50,897 bases of DNA from Aggregatibacter kilianii (GCF_003129965.1 NZ_NRCJ01000016.1:1-50897), one strand, 5' to 3'; counted from the first letter of the stretch, positions 29,220-37,990 are shown. The notes: generated by a model not told the origin, from the sequence alone. Numbers and translations are program-made.

Positions 29220-30152
29220 CTAACTCTCTTCTAATACGGATAATTCGGGTAAGGTTGAAAAACTTTGGGCTTTGACGGTTTCATAGAAATCATCGACAAA
29301 AGCAATGTGTGCGTCAGCTTCACGAAAAGCGGCATATAAATTGCTGTGCAAGCCCTGGTGCGTGATTTTGCGCGCCACAATATAGCCGCGATCCAAATAT
29401 GGTTTCGCCGCCCAAAACGGCAACGCCGCCACGCCGCGCTTACTTGCCACCAGCTGAATAATGGCAATAGTGAGTTCACTGGTGCGACGGGTCGGATTAA
29501 TCCCTTTCGGCTGCAACACTTTACGCAGCAAATCCAACATATCGTCGGGCACGGGGTAAGTAATCAAGGTTTGATCCACAAAATCTTCCGCCTGCCAAAC
29601 TTCTTTGGACGCAAGAGGATGATCTTTCGCACACAACCCCACCATTTCGTAGGAAAACAACGGCTTATACACGATACCGGGATTTTCCTCCACCTCCTGC
29701 ACCACCGCCCAATCGGCACGATGGCTGAGCAACAAACCAACGGCATCGGTATGGAAGCCAGACACAATATCCAACTCCACCAACGGCCAATGCTTACGGA
29801 ACGAATCCATCGCCGGCATCAGCCAATCGAAGCAGGTGTGACATTCCACTGCAATGCGCAATTCACCGGCATCGCCTTGCTTCACCCGCGCCAGATCGCG
29901 TTCCGCCTCAATCACTTTCGGCAAGATTTCATTGGCAAGCTGAATCAAACGCTCCCCTGCCGCCGTAAAATGCAACGGTTGCGTTTTGCGCTCAAATAAA
30001 GGCAAACCGTATTGATCTTCCAATAATTTGATTTGGTGAGACAGTGCCGACTGGGTGAGATAAACCCGTTTCGCCGCCAAGGAAACACTGCCGGTTTCTT
30101 TCAGGGCAAGCAAGGTTTTTAAATGTCTGAGTTCAAGGAAGATCGGTTTCAT
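29220..30152 (-). CDS. metR: LysR-type regulator of methionine synthesis MetR
   Basis: A LysR-type activator that responds to homocysteine. The helix-turn-helix occupies residues about 8-65 (LLALKETGSVSLAAKRVYLT). The effector domain starts around residue 95 and contains VECHTCFDWLMPAMD, characteristic of MetR. The length is 310 residues. It is divergent from metE, the classical arrangement in E. coli and Haemophilus, and is followed by azlCD. Confidence 0.92.
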   Translation of the reverse strand: MKPIFLELRHLKTLLALKETGSVSLAAKRVYLTQSALSHQIKLLEDQYGLPLFERKTQPLHFTAAGERLIQLANEILPKVIEAERDLARVKQGDAGELRIAVECHTCFDWLMPAMDSFRKHWPLVELDIVSGFHTDAVGLLLSHRADWAVVQEVEENPGIVYKPLFSYEMVGLCAKDHPLASKEVWQAEDFVDQTLITYPVPDDMLDLLRKVLQPKGINPTRRTSELTIAIIQLVASKRGVAALPFWAAKPYLDRGYIVARKITHQGLHSNLYAAFREADAHIAFVDDFYETVKAQSFSTLPELSVLEES

Positions 30153-30164
30153 GAGAACAATTCA
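30152..30164. promoter_or_regulatory. Candidate MetR binding site
   Basis: TGAGAACAATTCA differs by one base from the MetR consensus TGAANNNNNTTCA. It overlaps the metR start codon, so it could serve autoregulation more easily than metE activation. Support is the match alone. Confidence 0.35.
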
Positions 30165-30208
30165 TAGTAATTCGGAAAATAATGAAGCGATATCATACAC
30201 GAAAACGC

Positions 30209-30245
30209 ACCGCACTTTAACGTTACATGAGACGAAAGTGCGGTT
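30209..30245. repeat. Inverted pair of uptake signals in the metR-metE gap
   Basis: CACCGCACTTT and AAAGTGCGGTT face each other with a 15-base loop. The stem of about 11 base pairs is in the 269-base divergent region. Because both genes point away, it does not terminate a neighbouring gene; it may simply be a landing site for uptake signals. Confidence 0.6.
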
Positions 30246-30377
30246 CATTTTCAGAATGTTTTTCATGGCAGGCTGTCGCAACCCAAGAAACCACAAGAAC
30301 ATTAAAATTTTTCATAAACTTTCAGAAAATTATTAATTTGCATAATATTCCCCTTTCCGTCATGCTACCTCCCGTAC

Positions 30378-30393
30378 AGACGTTTAGCCGTCT
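30378..30393 (+). promoter_or_regulatory. Tandem MetJ boxes upstream of metE
   Basis: AGACGTTT and AGCCGTCT are contiguous 8-base boxes, each one mismatch from the MetJ consensus AGACGTCT. Two adjacent boxes are the minimum MetJ operator. They lie 29 bases before the metE ATG, consistent with SAM-dependent repression. Confidence 0.65.
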
Positions 30394-30421
30394 AAATCAT
30401 TTAACACATTGAGGAATTAAC

Positions 30422-32695
30422 ATGACAACATTTCATTTATCCGGCTTCCCGCGCGTGGGCGCAAAACGTGAACTTAAGTTTGCACAAGAACGTTATTGGC
30501 GAGGCGAAATCGCCGAGCAAGATTTATTAGATATCGCCAAAGCCTTGCGCGAAATCAACTGGAAACACCAGGCAGCCGCGAATGCGGATTATGTGGCGGT
30601 GGCAGATTTCACGTTCTACGATCACATTTTAGATTTACAAGTGGCTACAGGCGCGATTCCTGCCCGTTTCGGGTTTGATAGCCAAAACTTAACGCTCGAT
30701 CAATATTTCCAACTGGCGCGCGGCAACAAAGAACAATTTGCCATTGAAATGACCAAATGGTTCGACACCAACTATCACTATCTCGTGCCGGAATTCCACG
30801 CAGACACCCAATTTAAAGCCAATCCGGCGCACTATGTACAACAAATCCGTGAAGCCAAAGCGCTCGGCTTGAACGTGAAACCGACCATCGTCGGCCCGCT
30901 TACTTTCTTATGGTTAGGCAAAGAAAAAGGTGCAGCATTTAACCGTTTTGATTTGTTAAACAACCTCGTACCGGTTTATGTGGAAATCTTAAATGCGCTC
31001 GCTGCAGAAGGCGTGGATTACATTCAAATTGACGAACCAGCCTTAACCTTAGATTTACCGGCGGAATGGGTTGAAGCCTATAAAGCGGTTTACGCCACTT
31101 TCGCTGCGCAAGTGAAGACTAAACTTTTGCTTGCCACTTATTTTGGTTCTGTCGCAGAACATGCTGATTTATTGAAAGCCTTACCGGTAGCAGGTTTACA
31201 TATTGACTTGGTGCGTGCGCCGGAGCAACTTTCGGCTTTTGAAAATTATGACAAAATCCTGTCTGTAGGCGTGATTGACGGTCGTAACATTTGGCGTGCG
31301 AACTTAAACCAAGTGTTAGATGTAGTAGAACCGTTAAAGGCAAAATTAGGCGAGCGTTTATGGATCGCGCCAAGCTGTTCCCTGCTCCACACGCCTTATG
31401 ATTTAGCGGTGGAAACTCAATTACAAGCGAACAAACCGGAACTTTATAACTGGTTGGCGTTCTGCTTACAAAAAATTCAAGAATTGCGCGTCATTAAGAC
31501 CGCACTTGAACAAGGTCGCGGCGCAGTGCAAGCGGAACTGAATGCGAGCCAAGCAGCGGCAGATGCCCGTGCGACATCAAAAGACATTCACCGCCCTGAA
31601 GTAGCCGATCGTTTGGCAAATCTTCCAAAAGGCGCGGATCAACGTAAATCGCCATTTGCTGAACGTATCAAATTACAAAATGCGTGGTTAAATTTACCAC
31701 TGTTACCAACAACAAATATCGGTTCCTTCCCGCAAACCAAAGAAATTCGTTTAGCGCGTGCCGCCTTCAAAAAAGGCGATTTAAGCCTCGCGGATTATGA
31801 AGCGGCAATGAAGAAAGAAATCGAATTAGTCGTGCGTGAGCAAGAAAAATTAGATTTGGACGTGTTAGTGCACGGCGAAGCGGAACGTAACGACATGGTG
31901 GAATATTTCGGCGAATTGCTGGACGGTTTTGCTTTCACCAAATTCGGCTGGGTACAAAGCTATGGTTCACGTTGCGTAAAACCACCGGTGATTTACGGTG
32001 ATGTGGTGCGCCCGGAACCAATGACCGTACGTTGGTCGCAATATGCCCAAAGCCTTACCAACAAAGTGATGAAAGGCATGTTGACCGGCCCGGTTACCAT
32101 CTTGCAATGGTCTTTCGTGCGTAACGACATTCTGCGCTCAACCGTATGTAAACAAATCGCTGTGGCGTTGTCTGACGAAGTGTTAGATTTAGAAAAAGCA
32201 GGCATTAAAGTCATCCAAATCGATGAGCCGGCAATCCGCGAAGGCTTACCGCTCAAACGCGCAGACTGGGATGCCTACTTACAATGGGCGGGCGAATCAT
32301 TCCGTTTAAGCTCAATGGGTTGTCAAGATGACACGCAAATTCACACGCATATGTGTTATTCCGAATTTAACGACATTTTACCGGCAATCGCAGGCTTGGA
32401 TGCGGACGTCATCACCATTGAAACTTCCCGTTCCGACATGGAATTGCTCACCGCATTCGGCGATTTCAAATACCCGAACGACATCGGCCCGGGCGTGTAC
32501 GATATCCACAGCCCACGCGTGCCAACAGCGGAAGAAATCGAACACTTGCTTCGCAAAGCCTTACAAGTGGTGCCAAAAGAACGTTTATGGGTCAACCCGG
32601 ACTGCGGCTTAAAAACCCGCGGCTGGCCGGAAACCATCGCCGCATTGAAAGTGATGGTGGACGTGACGAAGAAATTGCGTGCAGAATTGGCGTAA
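30422..32695 (+). CDS. metE: Cobalamin-independent methionine synthase
   Basis: It methylates homocysteine using 5-methyltetrahydropteroyl-triglutamate. Two TIM-barrel halves are present. The zinc ligands are visible in [10 protein letters not shown] (His and Cys) and in NPDCGLKTR (Cys). The start [16 protein letters not shown] and [16 protein letters not shown] are conserved. The length of 757 residues is normal. GAGGAA precedes the ATG, and the gene is under putative MetJ and MetR control. Confidence 0.97.
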   Translation: MTTFHLSGFPRVGAKRELKFAQERYWRGEIAEQDLLDIAKALREINWKHQAAANADYVAVADFTFYDHILDLQVATGAIPARFGFDSQNLTLDQYFQLARGNKEQFAIEMTKWFDTNYHYLVPEFHADTQFKANPAHYVQQIREAKALGLNVKPTIVGPLTFLWLGKEKGAAFNRFDLLNNLVPVYVEILNALAAEGVDYIQIDEPALTLDLPAEWVEAYKAVYATFAAQVKTKLLLATYFGSVAEHADLLKALPVAGLHIDLVRAPEQLSAFENYDKILSVGVIDGRNIWRANLNQVLDVVEPLKAKLGERLWIAPSCSLLHTPYDLAVETQLQANKPELYNWLAFCLQKIQELRVIKTALEQGRGAVQAELNASQAAADARATSKDIHRPEVADRLANLPKGADQRKSPFAERIKLQNAWLNLPLLPTTNIGSFPQTKEIRLARAAFKKGDLSLADYEAAMKKEIELVVREQEKLDLDVLVHGEAERNDMVEYFGELLDGFAFTKFGWVQSYGSRCVKPPVIYGDVVRPEPMTVRWSQYAQSLTNKVMKGMLTGPVTILQWSFVRNDILRSTVCKQIAVALSDEVLDLEKAGIKVIQIDEPAIREGLPLKRADWDAYLQWAGESFRLSSMGCQDDTQIHTHMCYSEFNDILPAIAGLDADVITIETSRSDMELLTAFGDFKYPNDIGPGVYDIHSPRVPTAEEIEHLLRKALQVVPKERLWVNPDCGLKTRGWPETIAALKVMVDVTKKLRAELA

Positions 32696-32709
32696 TTTAT
32701 AGATAAAAG

Positions 32710-32745
32710 AAAAGCTGAATCTTGAAAGGTTCAGCTTTTTGTTTT
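32710..32745. terminator. Terminator after metE, probably bidirectional
   Basis: AAAAGCTGAA and TTCAGCTTTT form a 10-base-pair stem with a 10-base loop and T runs. It lies between metE and the convergent small membrane protein gene. Confidence 0.85.
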
Positions 32746-32770
32746 ATAGCGGAAAAGTGCGGTTGATTTT

Positions 32771-32983
32771 TTAGAGGTTTGAACCGATGATAATGGCGAG
32801 TAAAGTGATAAGTGGTGAACGGAAGAAAGAGACAATAACAAACACAACTGCGTAAAACGCAGTACCAAGAAATAACACTTGACCGAAGGTTGCAGATCCA
32901 AACAGCATAAACAGCAAACCAATCTCGTATGGCAATAACACAATCACCCAACCCAACCAACTAATATCGACATCTTTATCCAT
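32771..32983 (-). CDS. Small two-helix membrane protein, unknown
   Basis: A 70-residue protein with an acidic N-terminus (MDKDVDIS) and two or three hydrophobic stretches covering most of the rest. GAGGTAA lies 8 bases before the ATG, which supports a real gene. I recognise no family. It is the last ordinary gene before the CRISPR-associated stretch and might belong to either side. Confidence 0.55.
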   Translation of the reverse strand: MDKDVDISWLGWVIVLLPYEIGLLFMLFGSATFGQVLFLGTAFYAVVFVIVSFFRSPLITLLAIIIGSNL

Positions 32984-33153
32984 TTTAGGTTACCTCATAG
33001 CAGATAATTAAACCCTCGTAGTCAAAATTAAAGCCGACTTTGAGAACGCGTTAACGAATTTTAAGGCGTTTAAAGTGAACTGCAACGCAATAAAATGGCG
33101 TAAGGAATTAAGAAATCTGCAAAACGGACATTGCCGATATTGACGCTCTTAGC

Positions 33154-33174
33154 GTTTCAACACATAGAGGCTGC
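33154..33174 (-). repeat. Degenerate CRISPR repeat remnant
   Basis: GTTTCAACACATAGAGGCTGC keeps both ends of the array repeat (GTTTCAACACA and AGGCGGCTGC-like) but has lost most of the central hairpin. It lies about 300 bases beyond the last recognisable repeat. Confidence 0.5.
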
Positions 33175-33227
33175 AAGCTCGATGTTGACTGCGGTCATAT
33201 TTTGTTCTACATTAATTTCAACGCATC

Positions 33228-33302
33228 AGGTGGGCAGTCCCCGCCAGGACCTCAAATCCCACACCCGGCGAGACTCATCTGTGGCGGCGGGTGAGTTTTT
33301 TG
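33228..33302 (+). ncRNA. Putative structured RNA with terminator (c4-antisense-like?)
   Basis: An outer stem GTGGG/CCCAC (33230-33234 and 33258-33262) encloses an inner hairpin GTCC/GGAC. A second stem, CACCCG/CGGGTG (33262-33267 and 33288-33293), is followed by six T (33296-33301). The two-hairpin form and the CTCAAATCCCAC segment remind me of phage c4-type antisense RNA. That family assignment is from memory and unverified; the structure itself is seen directly. Confidence 0.4.
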
Positions 33303-33472
33303 ATCCTCACTATCCCGGTAATACAACATCACACCGGTGCTAGCCTGCTCTAAATAACATTCAGCCAGCGCTCTGTGCGCGTCCAGATTTCGTCGGGATG
33401 TTGCAACGCTGACACCAAAATCTTCAAATACTTTTCCTAGACCGTGTTTTTTTAACTGCTATACGAGGTAAA

Positions 33473-33902
33473 GTTTCAACACAGTCGCCCGAAGGCGGCT
33501 GCAAAATCCGTTAATAAATTACCTAGCCGAGCTGTCGTTTCAACACACAGCCGCCCGAAGGCGGCTGCGGGTGGACTGAACGTGGTTCGTTCATTCTGGG
33601 TAGTTTCAACACACAGCCGCCCGAAGGCGGCTGCGGTCTAATCTGCAATGTAATCACAGACATTCGCAAAGTTTCAACACACAGCCGCCCGAAGGCGGCT
33701 GCATAACCAAAACTTTTAACTGGATTATCCGTTACAGTTTCAACACACAGCCGCCCGAAGGCGGCTGCTTCTTTACAAATAGCATTTTCACGCTCTTTGC
33801 CGCGTTTCAACACACAGCCGCCCGAAGGCGGCTGCAAGCATAAACAGGCGATGAAGTGATAACGTCCCTAGTTTCAACACACAGCCGCCCGAAGGCGGCT
33901 GC
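33473..33902 (-). CRISPR. Type I-C CRISPR array, 7 repeats and 6 spacers
   Basis: Repeats are 32 bases, starting GTTTCAACACACAG and ending GGCGGCTGC on the plus strand; the stem arms are GCAGCCGCC and GGCGGCTG. Six copies are identical: 33537-33568, 33603-33634, 33671-33702, 33737-33768, 33804-33835 and 33871-33902. The distal copy, 33473-33502, is 30 bases with a 2-base deletion and one substitution. Spacers are 34, 34, 36, 34, 35 and 35 bases. The reverse strand ends in TTGAAAC, the I-C handle, so transcription is leftward, as for cas1-cas2, and the leader-proximal repeat is the one at 33871. The array is short and shows no duplicate spacers. Confidence 0.97.
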
Positions 33903-34091
33903 TCCCTATTCAAAAAAGCAAGCAATATCAGTAAATTATGTACTGTATTTCGCTAACTGATTTCGAAATGAGGAGTGAGGTAAGTATAACGAGCCTGTTG
34001 TCGTTATACAAATAAATTAATTCATCCAAATTGTTAAAGAAAATCAGGATCGCTATCCTAAGCGGGTTTTGATGAGAACTACGGGTTAGCG
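33903..34091 (-). promoter_or_regulatory. CRISPR leader
   Basis: An AT-rich, non-coding 189-base stretch lies between cas2 and the first intact repeat, on the side opposite the degenerate repeat. It contains a perfect inverted repeat at 33984-34009. A TATACT-like -10 near it could start leftward array transcription. Confidence 0.75.
33984..34009. promoter_or_regulatory. Perfect inverted repeat in the leader
   Basis: GTATAACGA and TCGTTATAC (9 bases each) are separated by 8 bases, GCCTGTTG. The symmetry and spacing look like a dimeric-protein operator, or a signal for the adaptation machinery. No protein can be assigned. Confidence 0.6.
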
Positions 34092-34385
34092 CTAGACAAC
34101 AAGTACATCTTTAAAGACATCAACGGCAGGTTTCGCCCCGTGATGTTCCACCTTATGTCGCCATTTGCTACCCAGATGATAAAAACGCAAACTATCACAA
34201 TCAGGATCATAAGTCGCCAACAATTTTGCTTTTAATTTTACCCATTGATCCGGCGTGACGTCGCATTCAAACACCGAATACTGCGCCCGAATGCCATAAT
34301 CCAAACAATGTTTAGCAATACGGCGCAATCTTGCTTGCCCGTTCGGGTCTTCCAAAGAAATATCATAAGTAATGAGCATTAACAT
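34092..34385 (-). CDS. cas2: CRISPR-associated endoribonuclease Cas2 (type I-C)
   Basis: The 97-residue product has the ferredoxin-like Cas2 fold. The first strand MLMLITYDIS carries the metal-binding Asp8, and RIAKHCLDYGIRAQYSVFEC follows. It forms the spacer-integration complex with Cas1. It lies 3 bases after cas1 and directly before the leader. I see no Neisseria-type uptake sequence in it. Confidence 0.95.
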   Translation of the reverse strand: MLMLITYDISLEDPNGQARLRRIAKHCLDYGIRAQYSVFECDVTPDQWVKLKAKLLATYDPDCDSLRFYHLGSKWRHKVEHHGAKPAVDVFKDVLVV

Positions 34386-34388
34386 GGT

Positions 34389-35402
34389 TTACCTCATCAA
34401 AAACGGGGGATATGCCGCCAAATCTCCGCGCAAGTGGCGTGCCAAAAGCATGGCTTGAATGTAAGGCAACAAACCGATTTCCACCTCTTCCTGCAAAAAC
34501 GGATGGATAATCTTTTCTTGTTTTTTCGCCTGCAATGTTTGGAACAATAACTTCCGCGCTTCAGGTTTGAGCGCAACAGCACCGCCGGCTTCCGCCACAA
34601 AATCATCCGGTTTAATTTGTAACCGATTGATCATGCTCAACACCAAGCGATCAACCCACCAGGCGCGAAACTCTTCCAAAAGATCTTGTGCAAGGCTATC
34701 CCGACCCGGGCGATCTGCATGTAAAAAACCGACCTGCGGATCAAGCCCTACGCCTTGCAATGCTCCGCTAATATCTTTCCCCAAAATACTGTATAGAAAA
34801 GAAAGTAGCGCATTGACGCCATCTCTTGGTGGACGGCGATTTCTCCCGTCGAAATTGAAGCCCGTATTTTCACGAATAAGCAAATTAAATACGCCGAAAT
34901 AGCGCGCCGCCGCATCGCCCTCAATGCCGCGCACTTCATCCAGATTTTCCGCCCCCACCAATTGGCGCAAAGAAACGTTCAAAGAATTGACCGCACTTTG
35001 GAGCGCGGCATTTTCTCCATAATTGCGAATCTGCCGTTGAAGTACCCGTTTGCTTGCCTGAATCTTCGCCGCGATGATATTGCGGGCAATCGGCACGGGT
35101 TTTTGCTCGGACACCCGATACTGTGCCCTGCGCAGCAGCACATTGCCGCTTTGCCTACCTTGCAGCCGCCCCAAGAAACGTCCGTTTTCGGTAAAAAACG
35201 CCAGATTCACATTATTTTCACCGCAAAACCCCAGCAAAAACGGCGATACCAGCACATTGCCGAAACAGAAAATATGCCCGATGGAATGCACCGGCAACTG
35301 CGCCACCTTCCTACGCTCCTGCTCCACCACCAACGTTTCGCGCTCCTTATGCAGATAGCTGCCTTGGGTGGTGATGTACAGCGTGTTTTGCAGTTTGCGC
35401 AT
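34389..35402 (-). CDS. cas1: CRISPR integrase Cas1 (type I-C)
   Basis: The spacer integrase. By motif the active-site residues are Glu161 (GIEGDAA), His228 (GFLHADRPGR) and Asp240 in the following helix (LAQDLLEEFR). The length of 337 residues is usual for I-C. AAGGAG precedes the ATG. It contains a Haemophilus-type uptake signal at 34990-34998 and none of the Neisseria type, unlike cas4-cas5 upstream. It is separated from cas4 by a methyltransferase gene, which is not the usual I-C order. Confidence 0.95.
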   Translation of the reverse strand: MRKLQNTLYITTQGSYLHKERETLVVEQERRKVAQLPVHSIGHIFCFGNVLVSPFLLGFCGENNVNLAFFTENGRFLGRLQGRQSGNVLLRRAQYRVSEQKPVPIARNIIAAKIQASKRVLQRQIRNYGENAALQSAVNSLNVSLRQLVGAENLDEVRGIEGDAAARYFGVFNLLIRENTGFNFDGRNRRPPRDGVNALLSFLYSILGKDISGALQGVGLDPQVGFLHADRPGRDSLAQDLLEEFRAWWVDRLVLSMINRLQIKPDDFVAEAGGAVALKPEARKLLFQTLQAKKQEKIIHPFLQEEVEIGLLPYIQAMLLARHLRGDLAAYPPFLMR

Positions 35403-35568
35403 GGGGAAACTCCTTGGGTTTTGACCGCACTTTTGGGGTGGTGGTTGGGCTACCTGAAAATGATAGATTAGATTCTCTAATTCAACATTTTCAATGTTAC
35501 AGTAACGATTCTAAATTACATCAATTCAAACAACTGTCGGATACAAGAATCCTACCAATCCTAGTTAG

Positions 35569-36303
35569 TTATTTTTTAACTCTTTTAGCTAATATAGAAA
35601 TAATTTTAGGACTTGATTCTCCACCAATAAAATTTGGATTATCCGCAACAATATAGTTAAAATCACTGTTCACTCGCTCCCAATCTAATATATCTATAGA
35701 CTCTATTTGAAAACCATTTGGATTAAATACATGAATTGAATAATCTTCATTAATTCCTTCAACCACGTCTTTATAAGAAATGCTATCAGCTATATTCCCT
35801 CTGCTAGCTAAATGAATCCACTCTACGTTGCCAGTAAAGATTTCATCATTAAGTAATATATCTTCTATATTTTCTCTATATTTCTTAAATTTTTGATTAA
35901 AATCAATACTCTCTGAAACATGGGTGTACACATCCTCAGGACAGGAACCTATAAACCACGCCACAATCACTTTAGGTAAAAATGCATGTATTAATTCAAT
36001 ATTTGCTTTTGATAAATTTAATATATCAGAATAAATTATTTCAGGAATATTCTGATTACTTTGTTCAAAATAGCACTTCATAAAATCAATACAACTATTA
36101 TTATTTTCTATTACGAGTACATTTCTAGATTTTGCAAGATGATATGTTGAATATCCTGCACCGCAACCTACTTCAATTGTATTTGCTATAGGAGTTATGT
36201 TTGATAACTTTTCATAGATCTTATTAGTTTCAAACAATAAAGATTCCTTCTGCCAATGAGCAGCATATTCTTCTCTATTCATAGGTCTTAAAGTATTTAT
36301 CAT
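35569..36303 (-). CDS. SAM-dependent methyltransferase embedded in the cas operon
   Basis: A 244-residue class I methyltransferase with motif I EVGCGAG at residues 44-50. The N-terminal MNREEYAAHWQKE resembles small-molecule methyltransferases more than DNA ones; no DPPY or NPPY motif is visible. AGGAAG lies 6 bases before the ATG. It lies between cas4 (30 bases away) and cas1 (166 bases away), a place where I-C operons normally have no gene. It is much richer in A+T than its neighbours, suggesting separate acquisition. The substrate is unknown, and a role in immunity is possible but undemonstrated. Confidence 0.8.
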   Translation of the reverse strand: MINTLRPMNREEYAAHWQKESLLFETNKIYEKLSNITPIANTIEVGCGAGYSTYHLAKSRNVLVIENNNSCIDFMKCYFEQSNQNIPEIIYSDILNLSKANIELIHAFLPKVIVAWFIGSCPEDVYTHVSESIDFNQKFKKYRENIEDILLNDEIFTGNVEWIHLASRGNIADSISYKDVVEGINEDYSIHVFNPNGFQIESIDILDWERVNSDFNYIVADNPNFIGGESSPKIISILAKRVKK

Positions 36304-36333
36304 AATGTCTTCCTGTTTATATAAATTCTAAGG

Positions 36334-36996
36334 TTAAAAATAATTCCCAATTTCAAACACCCCCTCCACATACCCCACACTCCTATCCCGTTTCCCCAAC
36401 AACTCCGGCTGGCAAATCTCCACCAGTGAGCAGGCTTTGCAGCGTTTGCCGTAGTCGGGTGGTGGGTTTTTTCCACTGTTTAACAGTTCACGGACGGCGG
36501 TGATGGTGGCGAGGGTTTTGGCGCGCAGGTCGTCTGAAAACACGACGGGGACGCGGTGGCGGGTTTGCATATACCACAGCGCACCTTCGCTGACTCTTTG
36601 CCCGGTCATTTCCTCCAGACACAAGCCTTGGGCGCAAAGCTGGATTTCATCTATCGGCTCGGGTTTGGGCTTGCCGCGTTTGTATTCCACGGGTTTCAGA
36701 CGACCTGTTTTCGTTTCCACTTCCACCAAATCCAGAATGCCGCTGATGCCCAGTTTTTCCGCCGAAACGTGTACCGTCCGCTCAAAACGCACGCCCTTGC
36801 GCGTTTCCGGTTCGCCCGAATCCACCCGCTCGTGCAGCGCGTTGCCTTGCGCGGTCAAATAGTTCTCCGCCCACGCCTGCTCGTTATGGATTAACGCACA
36901 CTGGCGCGGGCAGAAGGCGTAGTGTTGCAGGGCAGAAAGGGGAATCAAGCGTTTATCCTGATTTTCCCCTTGGTTTTCGGTTGAAAGTGCGGTCAT
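36334..36996 (-). CDS. cas4: CRISPR-associated exonuclease Cas4 (type I-C)
   Basis: It trims prespacers and helps select the PAM. The RecB-type nuclease core shows GILDLVE and VEYKRGK. The Fe-S cluster cysteines are C29 and/or C33 in AFCPRQC, and C186, C189 and C195 near the C-terminus. The length of 220 residues is normal. The ATG lies inside a Haemophilus uptake signal (start MTALS) and lacks a good ribosome site. Two Neisseria mucosa-type uptake sequences lie within the gene (36527-36538, 36695-36706). Confidence 0.93.
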   Translation of the reverse strand: MTALSTENQGENQDKRLIPLSALQHYAFCPRQCALIHNEQAWAENYLTAQGNALHERVDSGEPETRKGVRFERTVHVSAEKLGISGILDLVEVETKTGRLKPVEYKRGKPKPEPIDEIQLCAQGLCLEEMTGQRVSEGALWYMQTRHRVPVVFSDDLRAKTLATITAVRELLNSGKNPPPDYGKRCKACSLVEICQPELLGKRDRSVGYVEGVFEIGNYF

Positions 36997-37012
36997 TATT
37001 TCGAGTGTTTTT

Positions 37013-37078
37013 GTAGGATGGACTTTATCCCATCAATTCTTTATATCCGTTGAAACGGTGGGCTGAAGCCCACCCTAC
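37013..37078. repeat. Palindromic intergenic repeat between cas4 and cas7
   Basis: An outer inverted pair GTAGGATGG/CCACCCTAC encloses a second hairpin GGTGGGCT-GA-AGCCCACC at 37057-37074. It looks like a dispersed repeat of the GTAGGGTGGGCTTCAGCCCACC type that I associate with Neisseriaceae. It separates the cas4 start from cas7 and could affect relative expression. Confidence 0.55.
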
Positions 37079-37112
37079 CCGACTAAAAGTGCGGTCATTT
37101 TTTCAGGCGTTT

Positions 37113-37979
37113 TTACAGCAACTCTTCCACGCTCACGCCTTTGAGGTCGTCTGAAACCACGCTGATTTTGTAATCGCCGAAACCGCTTGCGGGCGTCCCC
37201 GATTCGCCGTTTACGCGTTCGACTTTCACGGCGTCGAACAATTTATGTGCGGGCTGGCTGCCTAAGTTGTTTTCGTGTTTGAAGACGATGAGTTTGCGCG
37301 CTGCCATTTCGCCACGGGCGGCGGAGCGGTCATGTTCAAACATCAGTTGCAGGGCTTGCCAGAGTTTGCCTAAGTCGTCGTCTGAAAAGCCGGTTTTGGC
37401 GGCAAGGTTGGCGGAAATGAAGCCGTGCACGCAGTAGAGGGCGTAAGGAACGATGTATTTGCGCCCCATGGTGCGTTCTTTTTCCAAGTCTTTTTCATTG
37501 GTTACTGCCATGCGGGTGATGGAGATTTCCAGCGGTACGACAGGGTCGATGGATTGGGCGAACGCCAGTTGCACCGGGCCGCGCACTTGTCCGCTGTTCA
37601 CTTCGGTGGTCATCACCGCACCGAAGGTGCGGATGTCGAAGAAGTTTTTGCACATCCACGCGGTGATGTCGCGGGCTTTGGCTTCGTCTTTCGGCAATTT
37701 TTTGGCTTCGGATTCGATGCCGAGCGCTTCATAAGCGCGTTTGTTTTGCAGGTTCAACACGCTTTTTTCTTTAACGTAGATTTCGTAACCTGCTTCGTTT
37801 CCGCTGCTGATTTCCACAAAATTGCGGATTTTGCGTTTCAGGCAGACATCGGTTACCAAGCCTTTACTGGATTCAGGATCAAGGCGCGGCATATTGCCCG
37901 CGTCGGGGTCGCCGTTGGGGTTGCCGTTGGTTACGTCGAAGAAATAAACAAATTCATAGCGGTTTTGAATGGCAGACAT
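37113..37979 (-). CDS. cas7: Cascade backbone subunit Cas7c (Csd2)
   Basis: It forms the crRNA-binding filament of the I-C complex. The 288-residue protein begins [20 protein letters not shown], the Csd2/Cas7c hallmark, and has [19 protein letters not shown] in the middle. It follows cas8c by 11 bases. One exact Neisseria mucosa-type uptake sequence lies near its 3' end (37144-37155), and a partial one is at 37377-37386. Confidence 0.95.
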   Translation of the reverse strand: MSAIQNRYEFVYFFDVTNGNPNGDPDAGNMPRLDPESSKGLVTDVCLKRKIRNFVEISSGNEAGYEIYVKEKSVLNLQNKRAYEALGIESEAKKLPKDEAKARDITAWMCKNFFDIRTFGAVMTTEVNSGQVRGPVQLAFAQSIDPVVPLEISITRMAVTNEKDLEKERTMGRKYIVPYALYCVHGFISANLAAKTGFSDDDLGKLWQALQLMFEHDRSAARGEMAARKLIVFKHENNLGSQPAHKLFDAVKVERVNGESGTPASGFGDYKISVVSDDLKGVSVEELL

Positions 37980-37990
37980 TTTCTGGCTCC

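Larger units (their letters stand above)
32984..33472. other. Non-coding stretch between the backbone and the CRISPR array
   Basis: No convincing gene in 489 bases. It contains an eroded array-type repeat (33154-33174), a compact two-hairpin RNA-like element (33228-33301), and short fragments such as ATTTCAACGC that recall repeat ends. The remainder shows nothing I can name. It looks like the worn distal end of an older array or an excised element. Confidence 0.5.

Noticed and set aside
30151-30412. Short plus-strand frames between metR and metE
   Set aside because: They lack ribosome sites and run through the inverted uptake signals and regulatory boxes.
33523-33837. A 104-residue open frame over the CRISPR array
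   Set aside because: It is an artefact of repeat periodicity: its residues (PPSGGCVLK and AAAFGRLCVE) recur with each repeat, and it has no ribosome site.
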